In this document: positions 47,963 through 58,559 of the stretch, in pieces
How the letters are laid out: each line of letters opens with the position of its first letter
Position numbering within the stretch: the stretch's first letter is position 1
Made by a program: the position numbers and the translations under genes
Notes under the pieces: model-generated
The model's database searches: none
Told to the model about the DNA's origin: nothing
The model's input: the letters and a program-made list of their open reading frames with translations, nothing else
From: Avena insularis
Lineage: Eukaryota; Streptophyta; Magnoliopsida; Poales; Poaceae
Reading direction: 5' to 3'
DNA length: 64,000 nt
NCBI GenBank assembly: GCA_023614405.1
Contig: CM042687.1
Location: forward strand, 264,841,010 to 264,905,009

Positions 47963-48546
47963 TCTTTTGGGGCGTTAGCATCGCTCTTCTTCCTTTTTGG
48001 CGTTTCGATGCCAAAGGGGGAGAAGTAGTTCTATTAGGTCTCGCGGATTTGCATGCGTCGGGCGCAAGCACTTGTCTCTTTTTCAGTCGTTTATTTGCTT
48101 GCTTGTGCCCTTTTAGCGTGAACTTATTTGTTATTTGTGCTTGGTTTATGTAAGACTCTATCGTGCTTTACTCTGTATGGACCTCTGGAATTCTGGATTT
48201 ATATTGTGTATCTACTCTTATGGAATTCTGGATTTATCCTTGGAGTTTGGTAGTCTATTTGATGGCATATGGAGTCTGGTAGTCTATTTGCTTGGACCCT
48301 AACAATCTCATTATATTATTTGTCTATATTCACATCCCGGTGGTATGACCTTGTTTCCTAACTCACCTTGTTTTAATTGTCTTTGCTATGAAAGTTGTGT
48401 ACTCTCTATTGTGTTCATTTGTATTCAAATGCAAATTATAAATATGCACACATCTAGGGGGAGCCACTTTCATTTGGTTTAAGGTGTCATTAGTGGGTTT
48501 CGTTGCAAATCCTGGTATTGTCATCTAACACCAAAAAGGGGGAGAT
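47963..48546 (+). other. Element F 3' non-coding region and polypurine tract
   Basis: No gene. T-rich DNA ends in CACCAAAAAGGGGGAGAT (purine run 48533-48546) directly before the 3' LTR. The AAAGGGGGAGA form is usual for SIRE/Maximus-type Copia elements. Confidence 0.85.
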
Positions 48547-49802
48547 TGAAAGAACATTTCATAATCCCTAGTGTTTTGTGTGTTAGATAACAATATCAAG
48601 GATTATTTAATGTGTGTTGAAGTGCTACAGATCTTCACATTGAAAAAGGAAAAGGAAATTTGCTTTTGGGGGCGGATAATCTGACCCTACCAGGGGCGGA
48701 TAATCCGCCCCTCCCCATATCCAGAAGGGCGCAACCCCCAGAGAGGGGGCGGAGAATCAGCCGGATTTTCCGCAAGGGCGGATAGTCCCCCCTAGGGGGA
48801 GATAATCTGCCCCTCGAGGATTTTCCCAAGTCTGGAACTGCGTCGCTCTCTATATGGGGGGCGGATTTTCCCTCGGACTTTCCGTCTCGGGGGCGGAGTT
48901 TTCCCCTAGGCCGGATAGTCTGCCCCTTGAGGGGCGGATAATCCGCCCCTCGAGGAATTTTTCCAAGTCTGGACCTGCGTTACTCTCTATATGGGGGGCG
49001 GACTTTCCCCCGGAGTTTCCGTCTTGGGGGCAGAGTTTTTCCAAGGGCGGATAATCCACCCCCAAACTACTTCAATAGCCAGATCTGGGCAGGGGGTATT
49101 TAAGCCTGCCTTCCCCCTCCTGCCAGATCTCTTGGTTCATTCGAAAAAGTCAAGATCTGATCTGCAACCTTCATCCAAGAGAGCTCCACCTAGATCCACC
49201 CAAAGGCCCCGTCCCTTGGGGAATCGAAGGAGGAGGACTCGATCTTCAACAACTGAAATCAAACGCTTCATCTTCTCTCCATTCATTTGGAGAATCTCTG
49301 ATCTAGTGTTTCTTACAAATATCTAGATCCTTGCTTTTGATTATATTGATAATCCTTGTTCTTGTGACATCTTGTTGTCATTACGGGAGCCCCCAATTCA
49401 GTTGTGGGTGTGTGCCTTGGTAGAGTTGTAAACGCGGTTCCATACAAGGGTACCAATAGTGGAGAAGGTGGATCAGGCCTTTCGTGGCAAGATCCATCGG
49501 AGAATAGGGTGAGGCCTATTATGGCATGGTGGTCTTAGAACCGCCCACCCCTCCAACACATATGTACTTACCTTAACAAGGAAGGAACTGCGGTAACACA
49601 AATCTCTGTGTTTCCGCGTGCTCCACTACGGTTCCCTCGATCCTCTCTTTACGTGCTTAGTAGCTAGGGTTGCATATAGGGAAATTCTCGTAGTTGCATA
49701 TCTAGAGAAATTACTTTATGTCAAGCCTAAAATTGAAAAAGAACTAAAAATTGAGTAGCACCTATTCACCCCCCCCTCTAGGTGCCCATACGATACATTT
49801 CA
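48547..49802 (+). repeat. Element F 3' LTR
   Basis: This 1256-bp repeat, partner of 24336-25581, has palindromes at 48668-48687 and 48693-48711, 48776-48792 and 48795-48813, 48909-48926 and 48931-48949, and a single at 49045-49062. A TATTTAAG box lies at 49097-49104. It retains the first palindrome pair that the 5' LTR has lost. Confidence 0.93.
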
Positions 49803-50030
49803 ACAGCTACTGGTGAAAACCGAAGACCCTAGGCCCTCTCTCTCCATCGTCAACAACAACAACAAGATCGCAAACTCTTGGTCCGGTGAAAACGCAATAG
49901 GAATTATAAAACTCTCGAAGGTTCGTTTAAGTAATCTCACTTTGCTTTATGCTTCTCGTGGATTCAATAAACCTAGGTCTAATAGGGAAAAGGCGCTATA
50001 CTACATCTGTAATCCGGATCGAAGGTATCA
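49803..50030 (+). repeat. Element E 5' LTR, end part
   Basis: It begins with the ACAGC duplication of F and ends GAAGGTATCA, ten bases before the primer site. It supplies the ATCA end matching the TGAT start at 55679. The matching end of the 3' LTR is beyond the CACTA and outside the window. Confidence 0.82.
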
Positions 50031-50039
50031 ACCCTTTTT

Positions 50040-50059
50040 CCGGCGCTGTTGCCGGGGAA
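50040..50059 (+). other. Element E primer-binding site (tRNA-Asp-like, diverged)
   Basis: CCGGCGCTGTTGCCGGGGA, preceded by CCCTTTTT, lines up with element B's site at 3599, which is preceded by GCCTTTTTC. It differs from the Athila consensus at its first base and at one inner base. Confidence 0.75.
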
Positions 50060-50230
50060 GCAATAGCTACCCTAGTGAGGTTAGTAGGAACCTTGCTAGT
50101 TTTAATTCTCGTTTTTAATTTTGATAGTTTGCTTTCAGTTTTTATTTAAAAACCAAAAAAAATTAGTCTTTTTAATTCTTGGCTTATCATCATTAGTACC
50201 TGTTTAAGAAAATACAAAAACATAGGAAGT

Positions 50231-52042
50231 ATGGCTGAAAAGAAGCTTGGGGAGTTTGCAACTCCTAACAATGATTATTTGCGTACTCCTATTAATCAGC
50301 CAGCTGCTGAAGATTATGAAAATAAGCCCCACTATTTAAGTTTGGTTTAACAGAATCAATTCGGAGGCTCTGCTGTAGAAGATGCAGGTACACACTTAAA
50401 TATTTTCACTGAAACATGTGATATGATGCGCATTAAAGATGTTGACCCCGATGTAGTAAAGTTGCGCTTATTTCCTTTATCTCTTAGAGGAAAACCAAAA
50501 CAATGGTTGCTATCTTTGCATAGAAATACTATTGCATCATGGGTGGAATGTACTTCTTTATTTATGACTAAATTCTTTCCACCCGCAAAGACTATGCAAC
50601 TCAAATCTAATATTACTGGTTTTAGACATGAAGATCGTGAGCCACTAGCGCTTGCATGGGAGAGAATGAAAGAATACACGAGAAACTGTCCCAGCCATGG
50701 GATGGAAGATTGGTTAATTCTCCATTTATTTTAGAATGCTCTTAACCCTTTTTCTAAGTCTATGCTAGATACTGCAGCTGGAGAAACATTTATGGGTAAG
50801 CAAATTACCAGAGCAAAGCAGCTGCTAGACAATATGCAAGACAACCATGCCCAATGGCATGTGGAAAGATCAAACACGAAGAAGGTGAACTCCATCACAC
50901 CTCAAGAGAACGAAGAACTCAATGCTAAGTTGGATGAGCTTATATTAGCCGTTAAAGGTAAGGAAACCCCGGTAAGAATTACTCCCAAACCAACTATTGA
51001 AGAAGTAGACTTCATAGCTCGTAATGATTATAACACTGCTCGAAAGAAGAATCACAATCCAAACTTTCAAAAACATTATTCTAGTCATGCAGGTAGCTCT
51101 AATAATAATATGCCATCAAGTAATACAAGTCTCCAAGAAACTCTTAAAGATTTTATGGACTCGCAAAATGAGGAAAACAATATTCTAGTCAAAATTACGG
51201 AGAATCATGATGCTATGCTTGGTAAATTATCTAACCAAGCTGTTAGTTTGAGAAATGATTTGCAGGCCCTCCAAGAAAGAACAAGGACCGTTGAGGCACG
51301 GCTAGGTAAGATAACCGAGAGTCAAACTCTCATTCTAGCAAAATTTGCAGGTAAAGCTGAGCCTAATCCAATTGAAGAGCTCAACATGATAAGAATCCAA
51401 AGGGAGGAGCCCGAAGAACTTGATTATAGCAATGCTCCTTCACCAAACTACACTGTTGAAGATCTTGTAAAAAGGATCAATGTCAAGATTCCGGTAAGTG
51501 AAGGAAATGAAGAAGCCATGTATCAACATTTTGTTAATCAAGTAGCAATAAAGGTACGTGAGCTTGAAGAAGAATACAAGAAAATTGCTGAAAAATTGCC
51601 TATTAAGCAAGATGATATATTTGAGCCCACTATTAAGATTAAAATTGGGACTAATGAAATAGCTGCACTCTGTGATCTATGTGCAAGTGTTTCAACAATT
51701 CCAAAGAGTCTTTTTAACAAGTTAAATCTTGGCTCTTTTGAAATTACCAAACTAAAATTACATCTAGCAGATTCTACCTATAAACAAGAAGTAGGCATTA
51801 AAGAAAACACTTTAGTTTACATTAAAGGCTGTCCTGATCTTATTGATTTGGTTATTGTTGACATGCCTGAAGGTGCTACTGCCCCTATCATATTAGGTCG
51901 TCCTTTCTTAAGAACTATTAAGGCTTTGATCAATTTGCATGCAGGGAACGTGAAGCTTCAATTACCTTCGCGGGATCCTTTTGTTATTCATTTCCCAGGA
52001 AAAAGAAAGCCAAGCAAGATGATAAGGAGGCCATCAGTTTGA
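50231..52042 (+). pseudogene. Element E gag-protease, two stops
   Basis: The ATG at 50231 (MAEKKLGEFATPN) opens one frame to 52042, with a TAA at 50348 and a TAG at 50732. The first third is an Athila-type capsid domain (LSLRGKPKQWLLSL, then HGMEDWLILHLF, then MLDTAAGETFMGK). A long coiled-coil-like region and the protease follow, CDLCASVSTIPKS and APIILGRPFLRT. The usual Gly after DL is Cys in this copy. The frame is far better kept than in element B despite E being older by nesting. After the protease there is no RT, RNase H or integrase: the next conserved gene is ORF1 at 53012. Confidence 0.92.
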
Positions 52043-53011
52043 AGGGCAATTACTTTGGATTGGATGTTCCACTCATATGGCCTACGTGAGCAATATCAAG
52101 GTCAAGCTATTGACCATAAAAGAGCGCTGCATGGCAGATAATCCATGAGGAATTAAGGTTTGAGTTAAGTTTTAAGCTTCAGTATAAATTTTATATAAAT
52201 AAAGAGTGCTAGAAAACTCTAGTGAGAGGAAGAGATTCAGTGGTACTAAAAATTCCTGTTTTATATATGCCATAGTTGGTCGAAATTTTAGTCTGTCAAA
52301 ACAAGGTGTTTCACTAAGTTTCAGTCTAAAAATTAATTCACGAAGAAATAGATTTTTTTGATGTGTACAGAAAGGTTAACGACCAACTATACGGCGGGAA
52401 TAAAAATTCCCTCCGTATAGTTGTGGCCATATAATTATGTTACCCATCAAAAAAAATTCATCCCAGAGTACATAAGGTTTGACAACCAACTATACATCGG
52501 GAACAAAAGTTCCGGCCGTATAGTTGTCAAGATAGTTACTGACATACCGTAGAAACCCAAGGAACCTCTAAAATTTTGATGTCATACCAACTATACGGCT
52601 GGAACACCATGTTCCGCCATATAGTTGCCAAATATAGTTGTGTCCGACCACTTAAACGCTAGGGAGGTACCCAAAACATTAAAAAACGATCATTTTTCTC
52701 TCTTCTACCTCCAAACTCTCTCAAAACCTCAAGGAATCTTCACCCCTGATGAATTTCGTTCGAATTCCACACACACAAGTGATCTACGGTATGTTTATCC
52801 TCCGATCCTCCAATTACTTTTTGCAAATTCATCTCGATCTATTATCATTATCAATCTAAGGTGAGACTTATATTTGAACAATTGCCATGATTATCTTGCC
52901 TTGATTAATATGTTGAGGAGATTCTTTAGTGTTCTATGATGAGGATTATGGTATTACTATTACTATTGGATCAAAAAGTTTTATATTTGTCTATTTTCTT
53001 ATTTTTAGAAG
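52043..53011 (+). other. Element E spacer where pol is missing
   Basis: No gene. In autonomous Athila elements RT, RNase H and integrase (about 3 kb) would follow the protease; here only 969 bp separate protease from ORF1. It contains three hairpin repeats (next entry) and AT-rich DNA. Confidence 0.8.
52384..52627. repeat. Three spaced hairpin repeats in element E
   Basis: Inverted repeats CAACTATACGG ... CCGTATAGTTG occur at 52384-52423 (11-bp perfect arms, 18-base loop), 52487-52526 and 52588-52627 (arms interrupted by mismatches but extended inward by GGAAC/GTTCC). Starts are 103 and 101 bp apart, while the DNA between them is not similar. A fourth copy lies in the LTR (55933-55960). Confidence 0.9.
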
Positions 53012-54161
53012 ATGAACAAGAGGTGTCAGACACATGCTTTTGCCGCAGCTAGTTCTTATCGGGCTGCAGCTCAGGAACGCACGGGGACTCGATTCAAGAA
53101 AGAAGCCCACCGTGATCATTTCGACAAGATCAAAAACCGAGAATTCAAGGCTACCAAGTGGGATTGCCCCGTCACTTTGAACCAACTTGGTATTTCTGAT
53201 GATTTTAATTTACTTTGCAATAGAGTTGGCCTAAACCTTTGTATTCCATGATGCACCAACCTATTGCCAATTAACCATTGAATTTCTTAGCTCTTTGCAA
53301 AGCACCATTAAAGCATGGCATGGGGAGGATAGAATTTCTTTCCGACTCATGAACAATAATTATTCCCTATCACTTGATGAATGCTGCAATTATTTTGGTT
53401 TACCCAACAATGATCCTAATGCTCTGCGGGCAGCTTTTACCAACATGGAACCTTCCCCTGAATTCTGTTATAATAGAATGAGGTTTACTTCTAGAGTTAG
53501 CAGAGGTAAGAATATTCAACATCCTGCTATTCGCTATTTGTTCTATGTTATTGCTAACACCTTGCAGGCGCGCAATGAGTTTACAAGACTTAATGAGGAG
53601 GACATCTTAGTCATTGCAAAAGCTGCTTTTAATTATGACAACTTATCACTTCACTTGGGCACAATTCTTGTGCGCTACTTGGAGTACGAGTCCCACCAAA
53701 GCCAAGGACAAATCACTTGTGGAGACATCATCACCGTGCTTGCCAATGTTCTAGGCATCGACCTAGGTGAGCTACAAACGGTAATAGATGAGAGACGTGT
53801 TGGTTTCTATACTTTGAGGGCTTGTGGAATGCTCACTAGGAGAGGTGGTGTTTATTATCTGCATATTACTGGAGCTAGGCGCCTCTACCCCGCCTCCTTG
53901 CCTAATTATCTTTTCTATCGAGGAAGGACGTGTGCTTTATGACTTGCAGGTTGAGCAACACCAACCCGAGGAGGAGATTCGGAGGAGGATGAGGACCAAG
54001 AGGAGGAGCAAGAATTCCCTCATCAGGAGCAGCAGCCACCAAACCGGTTCACTACATATCAACATTTCCAAGAACTTGGAGGAACTGTGGAGGGAATGCA
54101 CAATCTCACCCTGAACTTCCGAGAAACAACAGCTAACCTTTCAAATCAATTTGCGGACTAG
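53012..54161 (+). pseudogene. Element E Athila ORF1-type gene (env-like position), frameshifted
   Basis: The ATG at 53012 (MNKRCQTHAFAAASS) starts a frame that stops at 53251. The homologous frame continues from about 53244 through 53942 (LQSTIKAWHGEDRISFRLM, then LDECCNYFGLPNNDP, then a helical segment with IRYLFYVIANTLQAR). It then shifts again into an acidic stretch (EEDEDQEEEQ) and ends at TAG 54159. This is the Athila ORF1 family of plant retroelement proteins, whose function is not known. An unusual point is that E keeps this gene although it has no polymerase. Two indels mean that this copy is not functional. Confidence 0.8.
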
Positions 54162-55678
54162 AGTTACAACTTTTATCCCCCACCATAGTGATTTGAAGGG
54201 ATTGCAAAATCCTAAGCTTGGGGAGGTTTTCTATCTATTTAATAATTTGGTTTTTATTTTCTTTATCTTATTTTTGAGGTTGTGCTTTTATTTAAGTTTA
54301 TAAGCACTCGTGTTGGTTTCCCCAACACTTTATCTTAGTTATTTTATTTTGTTTGAGATTTTCAAGCTGAGCTTTGCCGCTAATTTTATATTCTTTAATC
54401 CCCCTTCTCAAAAATCACAAAAAGATTTTTTCATTTATCTTTATTTTCCCTCTCTCTTTTTCTTTCCGCCTAGAAGTTCTCGTTGATTTGCAGTAGAGTG
54501 ATTGACTTCAAGTTTCCAAGAAACAAATAAAAAGGGAAGAGAAAAGTGGAACCAAACATGAGAGGTATGCCTTATGACTCCCCACTTTTGAAGTTTGAGA
54601 AACCCATGCTAGTTAGTAGTAATGTTGAGATGTTATTTCGGTGGAGTGATTCTCTATATTGTAGTAAAATTTTGTTTATGGGTATTTAATTGGGTATGTT
54701 TGTTCCAGCTCTTGTAGTTAACCAAGTCTTGCCTAAAAATTTGCTAAACAATTGAAATAAGAAAAAATCTTAAAATTAAAGACTTGGGTATTGTAGTGTT
54801 TAGTCTTGAAAGATTATTCCTAGAGACACTCAACACCACAAAAAATAATAATTTACTTGATATCTCTCTTTGAAAATATTTGTTCAATTGATTTAATGTT
54901 TAGCGGTTTTTGTGAGCATGCCAAAGTTTGACTTGTAAATCATAAGAATGATATAGATTTATGCGTGTCAAACTTCATGGGATGCCAACAACTCCACTGG
55001 CCTACGAACGATCTTCATGGAGGAAACTCCTAGATTTCGGCTATGAGTTGATTAAACATTTGTAGTAGCAATGCTATAATGGCTAAGATTCCGGCACTCC
55101 GGGGTAGCTGTAACATGATGGAATAACTCCTCTGCCTGATATGAGTAATCATTATGCAAAAGGAACAAAAACTTAGTGATGCCATGAGTGTCCATCTCAG
55201 CCCAATAAACTAAAAAAAAATTTGGCATGCTCTCAATTACTTAAGAACTAAGAATTCTTGAAGGACAATGAATAGAAAAGTAGTGCTTGAAAAGTCTTGA
55301 TTTATTGATGTGGGAGAATTAAGATACTCTAGTATATATCCTTGTTCATGACAAACTCACTCTTAATTCTACATGATTACACTTTATTGTTCAAAGGCAA
55401 GCCTACGAGTTAACTACAGGACAAAGAATAAAGTTTACTCTTTCGAATCATCCATGCTTACAATAATTTTTCTGCTCTATAAGGATTCATGAAACTCATA
55501 TGATATGCTTGCAATTACTCTATCTATGCTAAAGTTATTCAGATTAATAAAGTGGAGGAAATATGAGACTACCAATCATGAGTAAGATCATCATCTCTTT
55601 ATTTCAGTTTAAATGCTGAGTTCCCTTTTGATTTTGGTTTTCTTGCTCGAGGAAGATAACATTTAATCTTGGGGAGTT
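54162..55678 (+). other. Element E 3' non-coding region and polypurine tract
   Basis: No gene. It opens with CCTAAGCTTGGGGAGG (54210), is AT-rich throughout, and ends TTTAATCTTGGGGAGTT (55662-55678), the polypurine tract before the 3' LTR. Confidence 0.8.
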
Positions 55679-55932
55679 TGATGGCTGTGAAATATAGCCA
55701 TCCATGTCTGCATTTAAACTAGATATTATTCATATATTTGATGAAATATCTCTCTCAAACCTGCTACTAATGCCTAACGACCATAGGGGTATGCAATCCT
55801 TTCTTGCTATTTTTTCCTATGCAGATAATGACCTATTATGATGGGAATCACCTTATAAATGCCAAAGATATGAGATTTACAACACGCCAAAGAAACTAGG
55901 AGCTGTGAGGAGGCAACTGCAAGTTTAATGAC

Positions 55933-55960
55933 CAACTATACGGCCCACCGCCGTATAGTT
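55933..55960. repeat. LTR hairpin of element E, upstream of TATA
   Basis: CAACTATACGG and CCGTATAGTT face each other across a 7-base loop, the same arms as the three internal copies. It stands about 50 bp before the TATA box. Confidence 0.85.
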
Positions 55961-56009
55961 TGCACCGATCTTCTTAGGTCAAACAGAACAACTTTCATGA
56001 AGGGACCCC

Positions 56010-56017
56010 TATATAAA
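56010..56017 (+). promoter_or_regulatory. TATA box of the element E LTR
   Basis: TATATAAA in ACCCCTATATAAAGAGGC, a strong plant TATA context within the LTR. Confidence 0.65.
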
Positions 56018-56589
56018 GAGGCTTCAGGTGATGAGAAACAAATCCCCGACTCCACAACATCGCTTCTTTCATCCTCAACTCTCCCTGTTCCCATGCCGGA
56101 GGAATATATCTAGATCTAAACCTCTAAACCCTTCTCCACCACCATAGCCATCTTACACCACTTGTAATAGTAGATCTCATCTCCTATTGGCAACATTTTA
56201 AGACTATTTTTATCAACTCTATGATCTCTATTACAATGTTTATGTTTGTCGATTTTATCTCTATGTGTGAGTAATTCTCCTTGGGCTAAGGGCTTCGGCC
56301 TAGCCATGTACCTTTTGTGCATGTTATTTATCATAGATGGGATCATGTATTAGTTTGTATGAATTAATGATTGTAGTACCCTCTCTTGCCTCAATCTAAG
56401 GACTTGTCAGGTACCCAATACCCTGAGGATAGATCCAGGTAAAGGGAGTGTGAGTAACGACTGATCTGCAGGATAGGAACCACAAGATGTAAAAGGGTAG
56501 TAATCGTATGTGAGGAACTTACTTGGGATTAACGGTGACATCACTATGCATATCATTAGTTCTCTTTCTTTTATTGATGAGACTAGTAG

Positions 56590-56893
56590 CACTACAAGAA
56601 ATCCGGTCTATTGCAACAATATTTATTTCTACAACTATATTTTGTTGCAATAAAATGCAATATTACCACAAAATTCCATTTGGTGGCAATATGACCTACA
56701 TAATTCCACAATTTTGTTTTGTCGCATTAAGCTTTATATGTTGATAGAGGTCACATATTGCAAAAATTAGACGCCATCGTAATATGGGGAGATATTGCGA
56801 TCATGTTCATTGCGTGAATTAGCTATTTTGTTGTAATAAAGACTAGGTGTTGCGATAAAAAGATCTTCATGGTAATATTAGGCTAGATATTGC
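56590..56893. mobile_element. CACTA DNA transposon, terminal fragment
   Basis: CACTACAAGAAA at 56590 is the terminal inverted repeat of plant CACTA (En/Spm) transposons, preceded by TAG (56587-56589) as the expected 3-bp duplication. The next 300 bases are full of short subterminal repeats in both directions around TTGCAA and TATTGCG (for example near 56613, 56643, 56758, 56793). No transposase is seen. The element is cut at 56893 by retrotransposon I, and its other end is outside the window. Confidence 0.88.
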
Positions 56894-58524
56894 TGAAGGT
56901 TTGCGACATAGTAAATCAAAAATTTCTACGGATGCTAACAGAGGAAAGCCAAGATCTAATCTAGGAGATGCAAACAACGAGAGATTGGATTAGATCTTCA
57001 TACCCTTGAAGATTCGAGACTGAACGCTCGTTTGAACGTGGGTGATGTAGTCGCATTCTCGCTTCTCCTCCTCGCGATCCGATCCGATCTAGCACTACAA
57101 GTGGCGGTGCCTCCGTGAGATGCACACGCAGCACCTCGACGCCTCCTCCTTCCTGACCAGCAAGTCTGGTGGAGAGACGGATTGGATCTACAACACGACA
57201 AGTGGTGTATATGGTGGAGAATTCTGCACAGGGTTCGCCCACAAGCAATCGGGAGGGAGAGAGGAGGCAGCAGGGCGCTAGGTTTGGAGGGAAGGTGTGG
57301 GGGTGGTGCACCCCAGCCCTCTTTATATAGAGGGGTGGGGTAACCCTAGCCCTCCCAAGCCAAGGCCATGCCAAGGAGGAGGAGTGGGGGCAAGGACCCC
57401 CTTCTAGAAGCTCTATCTAGGGTTTAAACCTCTTTGGCCGGTGGGCCCTTTGGGGCCTTGTGCCCCTAGACTAATGCGGCCAGGCACTCCTCATAGACCC
57501 ATGCCCCTCCCTAAGGTGGGGCCACGTTGGTCCCTTCCGTACAATACCGATTAACCTTAACAATTCAACTCCAAAACTGCACCGCCTTTATATGAATCTT
57601 ATTCTCGGACCACTCCGAACCTCTCGTGATGTCCCGGATCCCATCCGAGACCATCAAAACTCATAAACCAATTATCCAATCTATCCTAGCGCCGAGACAC
57701 GTTATGTGTGACCTGGGTTCAGAATATGCGACATGATCTTCTATCAATAATCAACAGCGGTCCGGAAACCCAAATTGAATCCCACACATTCATCGATGAT
57801 CATATCTGATGAACCACGATGCCAGGAATCAATCAATCCTATATATATTCCCTTCGCCTCGCGACATTTTACTTGCCCGAGATTTGATCGTTTGCATTCG
57901 CCATACCTAGTTCAATCTCGTCACAAAGTACTTTACTCGTTCAGAATCCGATATCACTTTGTGATTAACTCTTTAACTACATGCTTGGGTAAGCTGTTGA
58001 TATCGACACGAGTGGGCCCAAGTATATCTCTCCGACTTGGGAGGGATAAATCCCATCTCGATACATACAACCCAATGATACTTTCCGATCACCGAGAGAC
58101 ACCTTTATGATCACCCTCTCATAGGATGACGCTTTGATGACCTCAAAGCTTTCTTCCGATACTAGGGAGTTGTATTATCTCGTTCTAAGGAATACAATAT
58201 TTGATATAAGAAAAGCTTCGCAAAGACGAACACGATGACATCGATCTAATTGCTTCGCTTAGTTTGTCTGCTCCACCATATCATTCTCCCAATGATATGA
58301 TCTTATTATTAATTGACAACTCATGTCCATGGTTAGGAAACCTTAACCATCATTAATCAATGAGCTAGTCCATAGAGGCGTACTAGGGACATGGTGTTGT
58401 TCACAAACCACACAAGTATTAAAGTTTCCGCTAATACAATTCTAGCATGGAATATAAACATTATCATGAACAAGAATTATAATAATAACATCTTTATTAT
58501 TGCCTCTAGGGCATAATTCCAACA
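56894..58524 (-). repeat. Element I 3' LTR
   Basis: On the minus strand it runs from TGTTGGAATTATGCCCTAGA (58524) to the AACCTTCA end at 56894, 1631 bp. A TATATAAA box lies at 57322-57329 on the minus strand. ORFs at 56961-57374 and 57775-58110 are LTR DNA. Confidence 0.9.
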
Positions 58525-58534
58525 GTCTCCCACT
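58525..58534 (-). other. Element I polypurine tract
   Basis: GTGGGAGAC on the minus strand, immediately before the LTR start, as in Copia1. Confidence 0.85.
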
Positions 58535-58559
58535 TGCACTAGAGTCAATAATCTAGTTT

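Larger units (their letters stand above)
24336..49802 (+). mobile_element. Element F: SIRE/Maximus-type Ty1/Copia element with a third ORF, interrupted by H and G
   Basis: The LTRs (24336-25581 and 48547-49802) have TGAAA/TTTCA inverted ends and differ by about 6% over 330 bases by eye. It has a tRNA-iMet primer site, a large gag, pol in the Copia order protease-integrase-RT-RNase H, a ~1.5-kb ORF after pol, and a polypurine tract. The target duplication is ATAGC (24331-24335) against ACAGC (49803-49807), one base changed. Without H and G it would be about 11.7 kb. Palindromes of the GGGGCGGATAATCCGCCCC type recur across it. The large gag and post-pol ORF suggest the SIRE/Maximus lineage; no search was possible. 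Confidence 0.92.
23704..56589 (+). mobile_element. Element E: non-autonomous Athila-like element, the oldest layer, heavily interrupted
   Basis: The visible parts are 5' LTR pieces 23704-24335 and 49803-50030, internal 50031-55678, and 3' LTR from 55679 to the CACTA insertion at 56590. Its first ~413 LTR bases should lie left of the window, beyond B and Copia1. The intact form would be about 8.2 kb with LTRs near 1.27 kb and TGAT...ATCA ends. The two LTR copies differ by about 9-10% over the stretch after CATGCCGGAGG by eye, the most of any pair here, which fits its place at the bottom of the nest. It encodes gag-protease and an Athila ORF1 but no reverse transcriptase or integrase. Confidence 0.85.
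55679..56589 (+). repeat. Element E 3' LTR, interrupted by CACTA
   Basis: It begins TGATGGCTGTGAAATATAGCC after the polypurine tract. It contains a hairpin (55933-55960), a TATATAAA box (56010-56017) and the CATGCCGGAGG stretch that identifies the 5' copy. At 56590 the CACTA element interrupts it after TAG; the rest should lie beyond the window. Confidence 0.88.

Noticed and set aside
55933..55960. Hairpin as a tiny MITE insertion
   Set aside because: No flanking duplication, the loop is only 7 bases, and three further copies share the arms but not a common body.
56961..57374. 137-codon minus-strand ORF
   Set aside because: Lies in the LTR of element I, and part of its sequence recurs in the second LTR copy at 63720 onward.
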